From assembly GCA_945860725.1 (NCBI GenBank), contig CAMAQZ010000010.1:1-58663 (forward strand): DNA of 58,663 nucleotides. The letters are read 5' to 3'. Below, in pieces: positions 31,012-40,871 of this stretch (positions within the stretch are counted from its first letter, which is position 1; each line of letters opens with the position of its first letter). The notes below the pieces were generated by a model, which did not search any database, was not told where the DNA came from, and saw nothing but the letters and a program-made list of their open reading frames with translations. This stretch comes from Klebsiella pneumoniae (GTDB lineage: Bacteria > Pseudomonadota > Gammaproteobacteria > Steroidobacterales > Steroidobacteraceae). A program made the translations under genes and the position numbers.

Positions 31012-31574
31012 GCCTCACCGCCCATACCGGGCAGGAACACTTCATAGAGCTCGAAAGGCGCGCCGTCCGCACGGAACACCGAGTGTCGTACCCAAAGATT
31101 TTGCGCGGGCAGCTGGGCGTGCGTGAGCGCCCGGCTGACGAGCCAGGCGTCCGCGCCGAACATCGCGTAGCAGAGCGGTTCGCGTTCGAGCGTGGCGTCG
31201 TGCGCCGCGAGCGCCTCGCCGAGCGTGCCCGTACCGACCGAGCCGAGCCAGGGCTGCGCTGCGAGCGTCGCGGCCGGCACGCGCGTGTGGGCGAACAGCC
31301 AGACCTCCGGCCCGCAGCCCATGTCGATCTCGCGCACATGGGTTCCATCGGCGGAGGCTGTGCCTTCCTGCAGCACATGCATCGCGAAGCGCGGGCCTGC
31401 GGCCTCGCGGATGCGCTGCGTCAGTAGCCCTGGCGTCAACAGCCAGTCGCGGCGCACGGCGTCGGACTCGTAGCAGCCGAGAGCGCTGCCCGGCAACCAC
31501 AAGGCAGCCGGTGGCACGGCCGGTGGCAGGGCCGAGGTGGGTAGCGGGGCTGCGGAGTCAACCGATGCGGCCAT
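31008..31574 (-). CDS. ubiC: Chorismate lyase
   Basis: A 188-residue protein with the UbiC pattern: a W-L-x-x-PGLLTQRI segment, REIDMGCGPEVWLFAHTRVP, LGTLGEAL-type and the C-terminal RHSVFRADGAPFELYEVFLP. It releases pyruvate from chorismate to give 4-hydroxybenzoate, the substrate of UbiA encoded next. I chose ATG 31574, which overlaps the recG stop by 17 bases; the longer open frame upstream lies inside recG in another frame. Confidence 0.88.
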   Translation of the reverse strand: MAASVDSAAPLPTSALPPAVPPAALWLPGSALGCYESDAVRRDWLLTPGLLTQRIREAAGPRFAMHVLQEGTASADGTHVREIDMGCGPEVWLFAHTRVPAATLAAQPWLGSVGTGTLGEALAAHDATLEREPLCYAMFGADAWLVSRALTHAQLPAQNLWVRHSVFRADGAPFELYEVFLPGMGGEA

Positions 31575-33639
31575 ATCTGTCGTCGTTGCCGATCCAGCGG
31601 GCGGTGAGGGGGGGGATTCTATCCGTATGGCGCTCGAGCAGCGCTTCGGCAGCCCGTTGCACGAGCGGCAGCATCGCCGCATCCCGCACGAGGTCAGCGA
31701 CCCGCATCCGCGCAAGGCCGGTCTGACGGGTGCCGAGCAACTCGCCCGGGCCGCGCAGTTCGAGGTCGCGCTCGGCGATGGCGAACCCGTCGTTGGTGTC
31801 GCGGATGGCGTTGAGCCGCGCGCGTGCGAGCGGGCTGAGCGGCGCGCGATAAAGGAGCACACAGCCGCTCTCGTGCGTGCCGCGACCGACCCGGCCGCGC
31901 AGTTGATGCAGCTGCGCGAGCCCGAGCCGCTCGGCGTTCTCGATCACCATCAGCGTGGCGTTCGGCACATCGACGCCCACCTCGATCACGGTGGTGGCGA
32001 CCAACAGCTGGATGCGGCCCGCCTGGAACTCGAGCATCGCCGCGTCTTTGGCGCGTGGCGGCATGCGGCCATGCACCAACCCGACGCGCAAGTCCGGCAA
32101 CGCAGCGGTGAGCGTCGCAGCGGTCTCCTCGGCGGCTTGGCAGCGCAGCTCCTCGGATTCGTCGATCAGCGGACAGACCCAGTACGCTTGCCGACCCTCG
32201 CGACAAGCAGCCTCGATGCGCGCCACCACCTCGTGACGGCGGGTCTCGGCGGCGACCACGGTGCGCACCGGTGTGCGTCCGGGCGGCAGCTCGTCGATCG
32301 CCGAGACATCGAGGTCGGCGTAGGCGGTCATCGCGAGCGTGCGCGGGATGGGCGTCGCGGTCATGATCAGCTGGTGCGGTAAGCGCCCTTCGCGCTCACC
32401 CTTCTGCGCGAGCCGCAGCCTTTGTTGCACGCCGAAGCGGTGCTGCTCATCGACGATCACCAACGCGAGGTCGTGGAATTCCAGTCCGTCCTGGAAGAGC
32501 GCATGGGTGCCGACCACCACCTGCGCTTCGCCCGAGGCCACCAGTGCGAGGGCGCTGCGCCGGGTGCGCGCCGGTTGTGAGCCGCTCACCGACGCCACGG
32601 TTACGCCGAGCGGGCGGAACCAGGCCTCGAAGTTGCGCCGGTGCTGTTCGGCGAGCAGTTCCGTCGGCGCCATCAGCACCGCTTGGCGGCCGCTGCCCAC
32701 GGCACGCGCCGCCGCTGCCGCGGCGACCACGGTCTTGCCGCTGCCGACATCGCCCTGCACGAGTCGCACCATCGGCTGGTCGAGCGCGAGGTCGGTGTCG
32801 ATGTCGGTGAGCGTGCGCCGCTGCGCACCGGTCAGTGCGTAAGGCAGGCTGGCGACGAAGCGGGCCTCGAACCCGGCGGGATCGGCGAGCGGCCAGGCGG
32901 GGTCGTGGTGTGCGTTGGCGCGCAGCCGCCGCATCACCACCTGGTGTGTCAGCAGTTCCTCGAAGGCGAGCCGCTGTTGCGCCGGGTGGCTGCCCGCGTC
33001 GAGCTCATCGAGCGGGGCGTCGAGCGGTGGCCGGTGCACGAAGCGCAGGGCGTCGCGCAACGACGGCAAGCCGGGTGGCAGCGGCAAGTCGGGCGGCAGC
33101 CAGTCGCGCACCCCCGCGGTCTCGAGTTCGTGCAGCGCCTCGCCGATCAGCATCCGCAACCGGCCCTGTGTCACGCCCTCGGTCATCGGATAAATCGGCG
33201 TCAGCGCATCCTCCGGCGGTCGTTCGTCGGGCGCGACGCGCCGGTACTCGGGATGCACCATCTCGAGTCCGATCGGACCCCGGCGTACCTCACCGAAGCA
33301 GCGGATGCGTGTCCCGCGCGCGAGGCCTTGCTGCTGTGCCGCGGAAAAATAGAAGAAGCGCAGCGTCAGGAAGCCCGAGCCGTCAGCGATACGGCATATG
33401 AGTTGGCGACGACGACGGAAGGTGATCTCGGTGAGCTGCACCTCGCCCTCCACCACGCCGCGAGTGCCGCCGATGAGCCCGCCGATCGGCAGCACACGGG
33501 TGCGGTCTTCGTAGCGCGTTGGCAGCACGAAGAGGAGATCCTGCACCTGCTCGACACCGAGCACCGTCAACCGCGAGGCGAGTGCCTCGCCGACGCCGCG
33601 CAGTGCGGTGACGGGTCGTTGTTCGCGCGGCTCGCTCAT
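31558..33639 (-). CDS. recG: ATP-dependent DNA helicase RecG
   Basis: A 693-residue superfamily 2 helicase. An N-terminal wedge (OB-fold) domain is followed by Walker A VQGDVGSGKTVVAAA, DEQH box VIVDEQHRFGVQQR, TATPIPRTLAM, and the C-terminal RGRVGRGTHESGCVLLY. RecG reverses stalled replication forks and processes recombination intermediates. The length is as expected. A run of eight C (31608-31615 on the plus strand as G) lies 17 codons before the stop. Confidence 0.97.
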   Translation of the reverse strand: MSEPREQRPVTALRGVGEALASRLTVLGVEQVQDLLFVLPTRYEDRTRVLPIGGLIGGTRGVVEGEVQLTEITFRRRRQLICRIADGSGFLTLRFFYFSAAQQQGLARGTRIRCFGEVRRGPIGLEMVHPEYRRVAPDERPPEDALTPIYPMTEGVTQGRLRMLIGEALHELETAGVRDWLPPDLPLPPGLPSLRDALRFVHRPPLDAPLDELDAGSHPAQQRLAFEELLTHQVVMRRLRANAHHDPAWPLADPAGFEARFVASLPYALTGAQRRTLTDIDTDLALDQPMVRLVQGDVGSGKTVVAAAAAARAVGSGRQAVLMAPTELLAEQHRRNFEAWFRPLGVTVASVSGSQPARTRRSALALVASGEAQVVVGTHALFQDGLEFHDLALVIVDEQHRFGVQQRLRLAQKGEREGRLPHQLIMTATPIPRTLAMTAYADLDVSAIDELPPGRTPVRTVVAAETRRHEVVARIEAACREGRQAYWVCPLIDESEELRCQAAEETAATLTAALPDLRVGLVHGRMPPRAKDAAMLEFQAGRIQLLVATTVIEVGVDVPNATLMVIENAERLGLAQLHQLRGRVGRGTHESGCVLLYRAPLSPLARARLNAIRDTNDGFAIAERDLELRGPGELLGTRQTGLARMRVADLVRDAAMLPLVQRAAEALLERHTDRIPPLTARWIGNDDRYGRIG
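31608..31615. repeat. Homopolymeric G8/C8 tract in the 3' end of recG
   Basis: Eight consecutive G on the plus strand encode Ile-Pro-Pro near the RecG C terminus and lie 34-41 bases upstream of the ubiC ATG. Tracts of this length can slip; a one-base change would alter the last 17 residues of RecG. Confidence 0.7.
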
Positions 33640-33696
33640 CGAGGTTCGCTCATCGAGACTCGCTGACGGGCGGCGAGGGCGCGCCCGGCGGGCGCG

Positions 33697-34080
33697 TCAG
33701 TCGAGGTGGAGGATGCAGTCGATCTCGACGCGCGCGCCGCGCGGCAGCTGCGAGACGCCGACGGTGACCCGCGATGGCCACGGCTGCGGCAGGACCTGCG
33801 CCATGATCTCGTTGACCTTGCCGAAGTTGCCGAGATCGGTGAGGTAAATGGTGACGCGCACGGCGTGCGCCAAGGACCCGCCTGCGGCGGTGGCGACGGC
33901 CTTGAGATTGTCGAACACGCGACGGATCTCGAGCTCGATGTCACCGGTGACCAATTGGCCGGTGACCGGATCGAGCGGGATCTGTCCGGAGATATAGACC
34001 ATGGAGCCGACGCGCACGGCCTGGGAGTAGGTGCCGATGGCGGCTGGTGCGTCGGGGGTGCTGATGATCTGGCGGGTCAT
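33697..34080 (-). CDS. ridA: RidA-family enamine/imine deaminase
   Basis: A 127-residue RidA protein starting at ATG 34080. Family blocks are GTYSQAVRVGSMVYISGQIPLDP at the start and the C-terminal RVTVGVSQLPRGARVEID, including the active-site arginine. RidA hydrolyses reactive enamine/imine intermediates made by PLP enzymes and so protects other enzymes. It sits between spoT and recG, where E. coli has trmH. The gene is 10 bases from the spoT stop, so it is likely in the same operon. Confidence 0.93.
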   Translation of the reverse strand: MTRQIISTPDAPAAIGTYSQAVRVGSMVYISGQIPLDPVTGQLVTGDIELEIRRVFDNLKAVATAAGGSLAHAVRVTIYLTDLGNFGKVNEIMAQVLPQPWPSRVTVGVSQLPRGARVEIDCILHLD

Positions 34081-34090
34081 GTCGGAAGCC

Positions 34091-36280
34091 TCATTCGTCA
34101 AGGGACCGGGTCGCCAGTGTACGCGACAGGCGCAGCACATCGGGCATGCGCCGGACGACGCGAATCACCTGGGCGAGATGCCGTCGGTCGCGCACCCGCA
34201 CCTCGAACATGAGTTCGGAGGTCTCGCTGTCGCGTTCGTTCAGCTCGACATTGTCGATGTTGGTGTTGGTACCGGCGATCGCGGCGGCCACGGCAGCGAG
34301 CACGCCCACGCGGTTGGCGACCTCGAGGCGTAGGCCCGATGCGAACTGCTTCGCCCCGTCCGGGTCCCACGTGACGGACAGCCATTTCTCGGGGTGGCGC
34401 CGGTAATCCTCGACGTTGGCGCATTCCTCGCGGTGCACCGTGATACCGCGCCCGGCGGTGAGGAAGGCCATGATCGGATCGCCCGGGACCGGATAACAGC
34501 AGCGTCCGTAGGCCACGAGCATGCCCTCGGTGCCTGCGATCGCGAGCGGCGCAGGCGGGGCGCCCGTGGCGTGCTCGTCACCCGCCGCGCCAGCCGTCGC
34601 CGAGGAGCCGAGGCGGTGCGCGATCAGCGGCGCGAGACGCTCGCCGAGGCCGACCTTCTCGAAGAGTTCGTCGGCATCGGCCATGCCGAGCTCACTGGCC
34701 GTCGCGGCGAGCGTCATGGGCGTGATGTCGCTGAGCGACAGGCGCAGCTCCGCGAGCGATTGGTTGATCAGGCGCTGGCCGAGCTCGATCGCGTCGGAGC
34801 GGCGCAGGCCCTTCAGGTATTGACGGATCGCGGCGCGCGCTTTGGCGGTGACGACGAAGTTGACCCATGCCGGGTTCGGGATGGCACCCGGCGAGGTGAT
34901 GATCTCGATCGTCTGGCCGTTGCGCAGCTCGGTGCGCAGCGGCGCAAGTCGTCGGTCGATCTTGGCGGCGACGCAGCGGTTGCCGACGTCGGTGTGGACG
35001 GCGTAGGCGAAATCGACCACGGTGGCGTTGCGCGGCAGACGCAGGATGCGGCCCTTGGGCGTGAACACGTAGACCTTGTCGGGGTACAGATCGACCCGGA
35101 CGCTCTCGAGGAATTCCTCCGAAGAGCCGCTCTCCTGCATCGCGACGAGGTTTGTGAGCCATTCGCGCGCCTGCGCAGGGCCTGCGCCGCTGCCTGGTTC
35201 GCCGGCCTTGTATTTCCAATGGGCGGCGATGCCCGACTCGGCGACGAGGTGCATGTCGCGGGTGCGGATCTGCGCCTCGATTGGCAGGCCGTTCGGCCCG
35301 AACAGCGTGGTGTGCAGCGACTGATAGCCGTTGACACGCGGGATCGCGACATAATCTTTGAAGCGGCCGGGCATAGGCCGGAACGCCGCATGCACCACGC
35401 CGAGCGCGCGGTAGCAGGCGCCAGGTCCTTCGACGATGACGCGCAGGCCATAGACATCGATGATCTCGTTGAGCGCCACGCGCTTGCGCAGCATCTTGCA
35501 GTAGATGCTGTAGAGATGTTTCTCGCGCGCGTCCACTTCGGCGTCGATGCCGGCGCGCTTGAGCGCTTCGGCCAACTGCGTGGCGATGCGGGTCAGGAAC
35601 TCGCGCTGGTTACCGCGGGCGCGCTTGAGCGCTTTCTCGAGCACGCGGTGGCGCTGCGGATAGAGCGCCCGGAAGCCTAAGTCTTCGAGCTCGAGCTTCA
35701 TGGCGTAGAGACCGAGACGCTCGGCGAGCGGCGCGTAGATGTCGAGGGTCTCGCGCGCGATCGCACGGCGGCGGACCGTGCCCATGCCCTCGATGGTGCG
35801 CATGTTGTGCAGCCGGTCGGCGAGCTTCACGAGGATCACGCGCAGGTCGCGCACCATCGCGAGCAGCATCTTGCGGAACGACTCCGCTTGCGCTTCCTCG
35901 CGGTTCTTGAACTGGATCTGGTCGAGCTTGGTGACGCCGTCGACGAGCTCGGCGACCGGCGCGCCGAAGCGTGCCGCGAGCTCTTCTTTGGCGATCGGTG
36001 TGTCTTCTATGACATCGTGGAGGATCGCTGCGACGATGGTGTCGGCATCGACGCGCAGCTCCGCGAGGATCTCGGCGGCGGCGACCGGGTGGGCGATGTA
36101 GGGTTCGCCGGTCTTGCGCTTCTGGCCGCGGTGCGCCTCGGCGCCGAACTCGGCGGCTTGGCGGATGCGCTCGACCTGGTCGGCGGGAAGATACGCCTCG
36201 GCGGCGCTCAGGAGGTCCTTGAGACCCGGGGTCCGGCGGGAGCCGGGCAGCAGCCCGAGCAGCCTGTCGGCGTAGTCCAC
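34091..36280 (-). CDS. spoT: Bifunctional (p)ppGpp synthetase/hydrolase
   Basis: A 729-residue Rel/SpoT protein with all domains: HD hydrolase (HRGQKRKTGEPYIAHP, ILHDVIEDT), synthetase (GRFKDYVAIPRVNGYQSLHT), TGS (VYVFTPKGRILRLP) and C-terminal ACT. The synthetase carries RFKD, the RxKD form of bifunctional enzymes, rather than the ExDD of RelA. It sets the level of the stringent-response alarmone. The start is a GTG at 36280, 28 bases after the rpoZ stop. The gene order gmk-rpoZ-spoT is conserved in gammaproteobacteria. Confidence 0.96.
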   Translation of the reverse strand: MDYADRLLGLLPGSRRTPGLKDLLSAAEAYLPADQVERIRQAAEFGAEAHRGQKRKTGEPYIAHPVAAAEILAELRVDADTIVAAILHDVIEDTPIAKEELAARFGAPVAELVDGVTKLDQIQFKNREEAQAESFRKMLLAMVRDLRVILVKLADRLHNMRTIEGMGTVRRRAIARETLDIYAPLAERLGLYAMKLELEDLGFRALYPQRHRVLEKALKRARGNQREFLTRIATQLAEALKRAGIDAEVDAREKHLYSIYCKMLRKRVALNEIIDVYGLRVIVEGPGACYRALGVVHAAFRPMPGRFKDYVAIPRVNGYQSLHTTLFGPNGLPIEAQIRTRDMHLVAESGIAAHWKYKAGEPGSGAGPAQAREWLTNLVAMQESGSSEEFLESVRVDLYPDKVYVFTPKGRILRLPRNATVVDFAYAVHTDVGNRCVAAKIDRRLAPLRTELRNGQTIEIITSPGAIPNPAWVNFVVTAKARAAIRQYLKGLRRSDAIELGQRLINQSLAELRLSLSDITPMTLAATASELGMADADELFEKVGLGERLAPLIAHRLGSSATAGAAGDEHATGAPPAPLAIAGTEGMLVAYGRCCYPVPGDPIMAFLTAGRGITVHREECANVEDYRRHPEKWLSVTWDPDGAKQFASGLRLEVANRVGVLAAVAAAIAGTNTNIDNVELNERDSETSELMFEVRVRDRRHLAQVIRVVRRMPDVLRLSRTLATRSLDE

Positions 36281-36308
36281 GGCGTTCCCGACCGCGGCGA
36301 CGGCCGGA

Positions 36309-36599
36309 TCAGTCTCCGAGGCCGTACTGTGGCGCGCGGAAACCCGGGTCGGGTTCCGTGATGTCCGGCAACAGGTTCGGCGGCGGCGCGGGCTCGGGCT
36401 CCGGCTCGAGCAGCATGTCGCGGGTGATGTGGCCGGCGGCGATCTCGCGCAGCGCTACGACGGTCACCTTGTCGTTCTCCCAAGGGACGAGCGATTCGGC
36501 GCCGTTCGAGAGGCGACGGGCGCGCTTCGATGCGAGGAGCACGAGCTGGAAGATGTTGTCGACGTTCTGGAGGCAGTCTTCGACGGTAATTCGGGCCAT
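36309..36599 (-). CDS. rpoZ: RNA polymerase omega subunit
   Basis: A 96-residue protein with the omega signature [24 protein letters not shown] and [14 protein letters not shown]. It aids assembly of RNA polymerase and forms part of a ppGpp site; the ppGpp enzyme is encoded directly downstream. The C-terminal 30 residues are Pro/Glu-rich ([14 protein letters not shown]), a variable tail. Confidence 0.95.
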   Translation of the reverse strand: MARITVEDCLQNVDNIFQLVLLASKRARRLSNGAESLVPWENDKVTVVALREIAAGHITRDMLLEPEPEPAPPPNLLPDITEPDPGFRAPQYGLGD

Positions 36600-36673
36600 G
36601 GGATGTGCCTTTTTGCGAGCAGTCGTACCGGGTCGGTAAGTGTAGCCGACCGGGGCGGTGTCCGCCAGCCGCT

Positions 36674-37324
36674 TCAGTCCGCCAGCCGGTCTGCCAGCAG
36701 GTCCGCGAGCAGCGGCGTGAGCGCTCGCCGACCGCCGCGCAGCGCATCGCCGCGCCCGGCGAGGATGGCCTGCAGGTCGGCGACCGCCTGCCCGAAGTCG
36801 TCGTTGACGACCACGAAGTCGAACTCGGCGTGGTGGTTCATGTCGTCGACGGCATCGCGCAACCGCCGCGCGATCACCGCGTCGTCGTCGGTGCCGCGGC
36901 CGCGTAGACGCGCCTCGAGCGCGCCCCGCGAGGGCGGCAGGATGAAGATGCCGGTGCAGCCGGGCAGGCCGGTGGCAGCGTCGTGGGTCCGCTCGCGCAC
37001 TTGCCGCGCTCCCTGCCAGTCGATCTCGAGGATCACATCGTGGCCCGCGCCGAAGGCGGTCGCGAGTGCGCCGCGGCTCGTGCCGTAGTAGTTGTCGAAC
37101 ACCTTAGCCCACTCGAGGAAGCCGTCGGCAGCGACCAAAGATTCGAATGCGGGCACCGTGACGAAGTGGTAGTCGCGGCCGTCGACCTCGTTCGGCCGCT
37201 GCTTGCGCGTGGTGTGCGAGACGCAGACGCGCAGGTTCGGTTCGCGCGCGAGCAGTTCGCGCACGAGGCTGGTCTTACCGGCGCCCGAGGGCGCGGCGAT
37301 GACGAAGAGGCGTCCGCCGCTCAT
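36674..37324 (-). CDS. gmk: Guanylate kinase
   Basis: A 216-residue kinase with P-loop [15 protein letters not shown] at residue 6, the GMP-binding [20 protein letters not shown] and DIDWQG-like [12 protein letters not shown]. It phosphorylates GMP to GDP. The ATG overlaps the yicC stop by 4 bases (ATGA), and rpoZ follows 74 bases later. Confidence 0.96.
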   Translation of the reverse strand: MSGGRLFVIAAPSGAGKTSLVRELLAREPNLRVCVSHTTRKQRPNEVDGRDYHFVTVPAFESLVAADGFLEWAKVFDNYYGTSRGALATAFGAGHDVILEIDWQGARQVRERTHDAATGLPGCTGIFILPPSRGALEARLRGRGTDDDAVIARRLRDAVDDMNHHAEFDFVVVNDDFGQAVADLQAILAGRGDALRGGRRALTPLLADLLADRLAD

Positions 37325-38202
37325 TCGATGTTCTGCACCTGTTCGCGCAGCTGCTCGATCAGCACCTTCATGTCGACGGCGAGGCGCGTCGAGTCGAGCT
37401 CCTGCGACTTCGAGGAGAAGGTATTCGCTTCGCGGTGCAGCTCCTGCATCAGGAAATCGAGTCGTCGCCCGCCGGCCTCCTCGCCATCGAGCACGCGGCG
37501 GATCTCGGCGAGGTGGGCATCGAGGCGGTCGAGCTCCTCGTCCACATCAGCACGCTGCAGCAAGAGCGCGACCTCCTGCTCGAATCGCGTGGCCTCGACG
37601 GTGGCGCCGAGCTCGGCGAGCCGAGTCTGTAGGCGCTGGCGCGCACGATCGCGCAGTTCGGGCAGCTGGGCGCGGGCCGATCCGATCAGACCGACGAGCG
37701 CCTCGCAACGCTGCAGCACGAGATCGCGAAGGCGCTCCCCCTCACGGGCGCGCATCGCGACGAGTTCGCGCACGCTGTCCGTGAACAGCGCGCGCGCGGC
37801 AGCGGTGAGGGCGTCGTTGTCGGGCGCGCTGTCCTGCAGCACACCGGGCCAGCGCAGCACATCGATGGGGTTGATCTGCACGCCGCGGCCGAGGGGGATG
37901 CCAGGGATGCGATCGGCGATGTCACACACTCGCGTCAGCAGCCGCGCGAGCGTCGCCTCGTCGACCTGCAGCTCACGCTCCGCTCCGCGAGTGACGCGCA
38001 GATGCACGGTGCAGTCGACTTTGCCGCGGCGCAGCAGCTTCGGCAGCGTCTGGCGCAGCTCGCCCTCGAGGCCGCGCAGTTCCTCGGGCAGCCGGAACCC
38101 CGGTTCGAGGTAGCGGTGGTTGACGCTGCGCACTTCGCAGGTCAGTTGGCCCCAAGGGCCACTGGTCTCGCGCCGCGCGAAGCCGGTCATGCTGTGGATC
38201 AT
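37321..38202 (-). CDS. yicC: YicC-family endoribonuclease
   Basis: A 293-residue protein beginning MIHSMTGFARRE at ATG 38202 and ending with the conserved block [29 protein letters not shown], both hallmarks of YicC. E. coli YicC is an endoribonuclease acting on small RNAs. It heads the yicC-gmk-rpoZ-spoT-ridA operon and is divergent from rph, another RNA-processing gene. A longer open frame upstream crosses the intergenic region and has no family support. Confidence 0.92.
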   Translation of the reverse strand: MIHSMTGFARRETSGPWGQLTCEVRSVNHRYLEPGFRLPEELRGLEGELRQTLPKLLRRGKVDCTVHLRVTRGAERELQVDEATLARLLTRVCDIADRIPGIPLGRGVQINPIDVLRWPGVLQDSAPDNDALTAAARALFTDSVRELVAMRAREGERLRDLVLQRCEALVGLIGSARAQLPELRDRARQRLQTRLAELGATVEATRFEQEVALLLQRADVDEELDRLDAHLAEIRRVLDGEEAGGRRLDFLMQELHREANTFSSKSQELDSTRLAVDMKVLIEQLREQVQNIE

Positions 38203-38265
38203 CGGTGTGTCTCGCGTGGATACGGGGCGGAGTGTATAAAGCGCCCAGTGTAGCCGACGCCATAG

Positions 38266-38292
38266 CCCACGCCCCCACACCCCCACGCCCCC
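38266..38292 (-). other. Four-run G-quadruplex motif between yicC and rph
   Basis: On the minus strand the sequence has runs of 5, 5, 5 and 3 G separated by three loops of exactly three bases (CGT, TGT, CGT). This satisfies the intramolecular quadruplex pattern; the plus strand is the matching C-rich i-motif. As DNA it is a tandem 8-mer, CCCCCAC(G/A). It lies 13 bases upstream of the rph ATG and about 64 bases upstream of the yicC ATG, so it could affect transcription of either gene. Folding is predicted from pattern alone. Confidence 0.65.
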
Positions 38293-38305
38293 GAGGCTCC
38301 CAGTT

Positions 38306-39064
38306 ATGTTCATCCGACCGAGCGGCCGAGCCGCAGATGTGCTCCGCCCCGTGACCTTCGCCCGCGCCTTCACCCGCCATGCCGAAGGCTCGGTGCTGGT
38401 GTCCTTCGGCGACACGCGGGTGCTGTGCACCGCGAGCATCGAGGACGGCGTGCCGGGCTTCCTGCGCGGTCGCGGTCAGGGCTGGGTGACGGCGGAGTAC
38501 GGCATGCTGCCGCGCGCCACGCACACCCGTTCGCCGCGCGAAGCCGCCAAGGGCAAGCAGACGGGTCGCACGCAGGAGATCCAGCGGCTCATCGGCCGCA
38601 GCCTGCGCGCGGTGATGGACATGAGCGCGCTCGGCGAGCGCACGGTCACGCTCGACTGTGATGTGCTGCAGGCCGATGGTGGCACGCGCACCGCGGCCAT
38701 CACCGGCGCCTATGTCGCCTTGGTCGATGCCTGCGCGGCGCTCGTCGCGCGCGGTGCGCTCGCGACCTCGCCGCTGCACGGGCAGGTGGCGGCGGTGTCG
38801 GTCGGCATCTGCGGTGGTGTGCCGCTGCTCGATCTCGATTACGCCGAGGACTCGCAGGCCGAGACCGACATGAATGTGGTGATGAAGGACGGCGGTGCCT
38901 TCGTCGAGGTCCAGGGTACGGCCGAGGGCCACGCGTTCCGGCGCGATGAGCTCGACGCGTTGCTGACGCTTGCCAGCGAGGGCATCGCGCGTCTGCACGC
39001 CGCGCAGGCTGAGGCGCTCGCTGTACCGCTCGCGCTGCCGCCGCCACCGCCAAAGAAAAGATGA
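38306..39064 (+). CDS. rph: Ribonuclease PH
   Basis: A 252-residue phosphorolytic exoribonuclease. Family blocks are [15 protein letters not shown] at the start, [16 protein letters not shown], the phosphate-binding [14 protein letters not shown] and [13 protein letters not shown]. It trims tRNA 3' ends. The ATG lies 13 bases after a C-rich tract. The last codons overlap rdgB (ATGA). Confidence 0.96.
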   Translation: MFIRPSGRAADVLRPVTFARAFTRHAEGSVLVSFGDTRVLCTASIEDGVPGFLRGRGQGWVTAEYGMLPRATHTRSPREAAKGKQTGRTQEIQRLIGRSLRAVMDMSALGERTVTLDCDVLQADGGTRTAAITGAYVALVDACAALVARGALATSPLHGQVAAVSVGICGGVPLLDLDYAEDSQAETDMNVVMKDGGAFVEVQGTAEGHAFRRDELDALLTLASEGIARLHAAQAEALAVPLALPPPPPKKR

Positions 39065-39711
39065 CCCTGCGCCGTATCGTCCTCGCCACCGGCAACGCCG
39101 GTAAGCTGCGCGAGTTCGCGCAGCTGCTCGCGCCCGCGGCGTTCACCTTCGAGCCGCAGTCCGCGTTCGGCATCGAGCCGCCCGAGGAGACCGGCGACAC
39201 CTTCCTCGCGAACGCGCTGCTCAAAGCCCGCTACGCGGCGCAGCTGTCCGGCTTGCCGGCGATGGCGGATGATTCGGGGCTCGAGGTCGATGCGCTCGGC
39301 GGCGCACCCGGCGTGCGTTCGGCGCGCTACGCCGATGACCCGGTCGCAGCCCAGGCTGCGTCCGCCGCCACGATGCCCCGCGACGAGGCCAACTGGCGCA
39401 AGCTCCTTGCGGCGCTCGAGGGTGTGCCGGAGGCCGCGCGCACGGCGCGTTTCCGTTGCTGCATCGTGCTGGTGCGCGATGCAGATGATCCCGCGCCGGT
39501 GGTCGGCGAGGGGGCTTGGGAAGGCCATATCCTCCGGGTGGCGCGCGGTACGGGCGGTTTCGGTTACGACCCGGTCTTGGCGCCGCGCGGCGCGCAGTTC
39601 GGTGGCCGCAGCGTCGCCGAGCTCGATGCCGTCGCCAAGAACCTCCACAGCCATCGCGCCGCGGCACTGCGTGCGCTGCTCGCCGCCTGGCAGGCCACGG
39701 GCGCGTCGTGA
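39061..39711 (+). CDS. rdgB: XTP/dITP pyrophosphatase
   Basis: A 216-residue Ham1-type enzyme with [13 protein letters not shown] at the N terminus, [24 protein letters not shown] and FGYDPVLAP. It removes non-canonical purine nucleoside triphosphates. It overlaps rph by 4 bases and hemW by 4 bases (GTGA at 39708-39711), forming a tight three-gene operon. Confidence 0.96.
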   Translation: MTLRRIVLATGNAGKLREFAQLLAPAAFTFEPQSAFGIEPPEETGDTFLANALLKARYAAQLSGLPAMADDSGLEVDALGGAPGVRSARYADDPVAAQAASAATMPRDEANWRKLLAALEGVPEAARTARFRCCIVLVRDADDPAPVVGEGAWEGHILRVARGTGGFGYDPVLAPRGAQFGGRSVAELDAVAKNLHSHRAAALRALLAAWQATGAS

Positions 39712-40871
39712 TCACGCCGCCCCCGCTCGGGGTCTATGTGCATTTCCCGTGGTGCGTGAGCAAGTGCCCGTATTGCGACTACAACTCGCATGCCATGAAG
39801 GAGGCTATCCCCGAGCGGCAGTACCTCGAGGCGCTGCGCCGTGATCTCGAACACCAGCTCGCTTTGCCCGTTGCAGCGGACACGCGACCCGTGGTGTCGG
39901 TGTTCCTGGGCGGCGGCACGCCGAGCCTGTTCTCGCCGCAGGTCATCGGCGAGGTGCTCACGATGCTGCGCGTGGCGTTACCGTTCGCAGCGGACGCCGA
40001 GATCACGATGGAGGCGAACCCCGGCACGATCGAGCGCGGGCGTTTCGCCGAGTACGCCGCCGCCGGCGTGAACCGTGTGTCGCTCGGCGCGCAGAGCTTC
40101 GATGACGGGGCGTTGCGCCGTCTCGGCCGTGTCCACACCGCCCGTGAGACCCACACTGCCGCAGCGGAACTGCACGCCGCAGGGCTCGCGAACTTCAACC
40201 TCGATGTGATGTACGGCCTGCCGGGACAGGATGCCGCAGGCGCGCTCGCCGACATCGATGCGGCGCTCGGGCTTGCGTCGGCGCAGGTCTCGCACTACCA
40301 GCTCACGCTCGAGCCCGGCACTTCATTCGCCGCGAAGCCGCAGCCTGCGCTCCCCGACGACGAGGTCACCGAACGCATGCTCGAGGGCTGCCAGTCGCGC
40401 CTCGACGCGGCGGGCTACCTGCGTTACGAGGTGTCGGCTTATGCACGACCCGGGCGCGAGTGCGTGCATAACCTCGGGTATTGGCGTTTCGGCGACTATC
40501 TCGGGCTCGGCGCTGGCGCGCACGGCAAGCGGAGCGTGCTCGATGCAGCGGGGCGCGTGCGCAGCATCCACCGTACCGAGCAGGTGCGCGAGCCGCGCCG
40601 CTACCAACGCGATCCCGCCGCGACGCTGAAGGTCCACGAGGTCGAGTCCGCACAACGTCCGTTCGAGTTCATGCTGAACGCGCTGCGACTCACCGGCGGT
40701 ATCGAACAGGGTTTGTTCGAGGCGCGCACCGGTCTGCCTTGGGCGACGATCGCCCCGAAGGTCGAACAGGCGATCGCCGCGGGTGATCTGGAGAACAAGG
40801 GGGGAGTTTTCCGGGCGACGCCTCAGGGAATGCGATACCTGAACGATCTGCTGGTCGAATTTCTGCCCTGA
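39708..40871 (+). CDS. hemW: HemW heme chaperone, radical SAM protein
   Basis: A 387-residue protein starting at GTG 39708. The N-terminal cluster motif is CVSKCPYC, with FLGGGTPSLFSP, LGAQSFDDGALRRLGR and the HemN C-terminal domain region. The CxxxCxxC followed by D-Y-N-S-H fits HemW rather than coproporphyrinogen oxidase HemN. HemW binds heme and can pass it to respiratory proteins. It is the last gene of rph-rdgB-hemW. Confidence 0.93.
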   Translation: MITPPPLGVYVHFPWCVSKCPYCDYNSHAMKEAIPERQYLEALRRDLEHQLALPVAADTRPVVSVFLGGGTPSLFSPQVIGEVLTMLRVALPFAADAEITMEANPGTIERGRFAEYAAAGVNRVSLGAQSFDDGALRRLGRVHTARETHTAAAELHAAGLANFNLDVMYGLPGQDAAGALADIDAALGLASAQVSHYQLTLEPGTSFAAKPQPALPDDEVTERMLEGCQSRLDAAGYLRYEVSAYARPGRECVHNLGYWRFGDYLGLGAGAHGKRSVLDAAGRVRSIHRTEQVREPRRYQRDPAATLKVHEVESAQRPFEFMLNALRLTGGIEQGLFEARTGLPWATIAPKVEQAIAAGDLENKGGVFRATPQGMRYLNDLLVEFLP

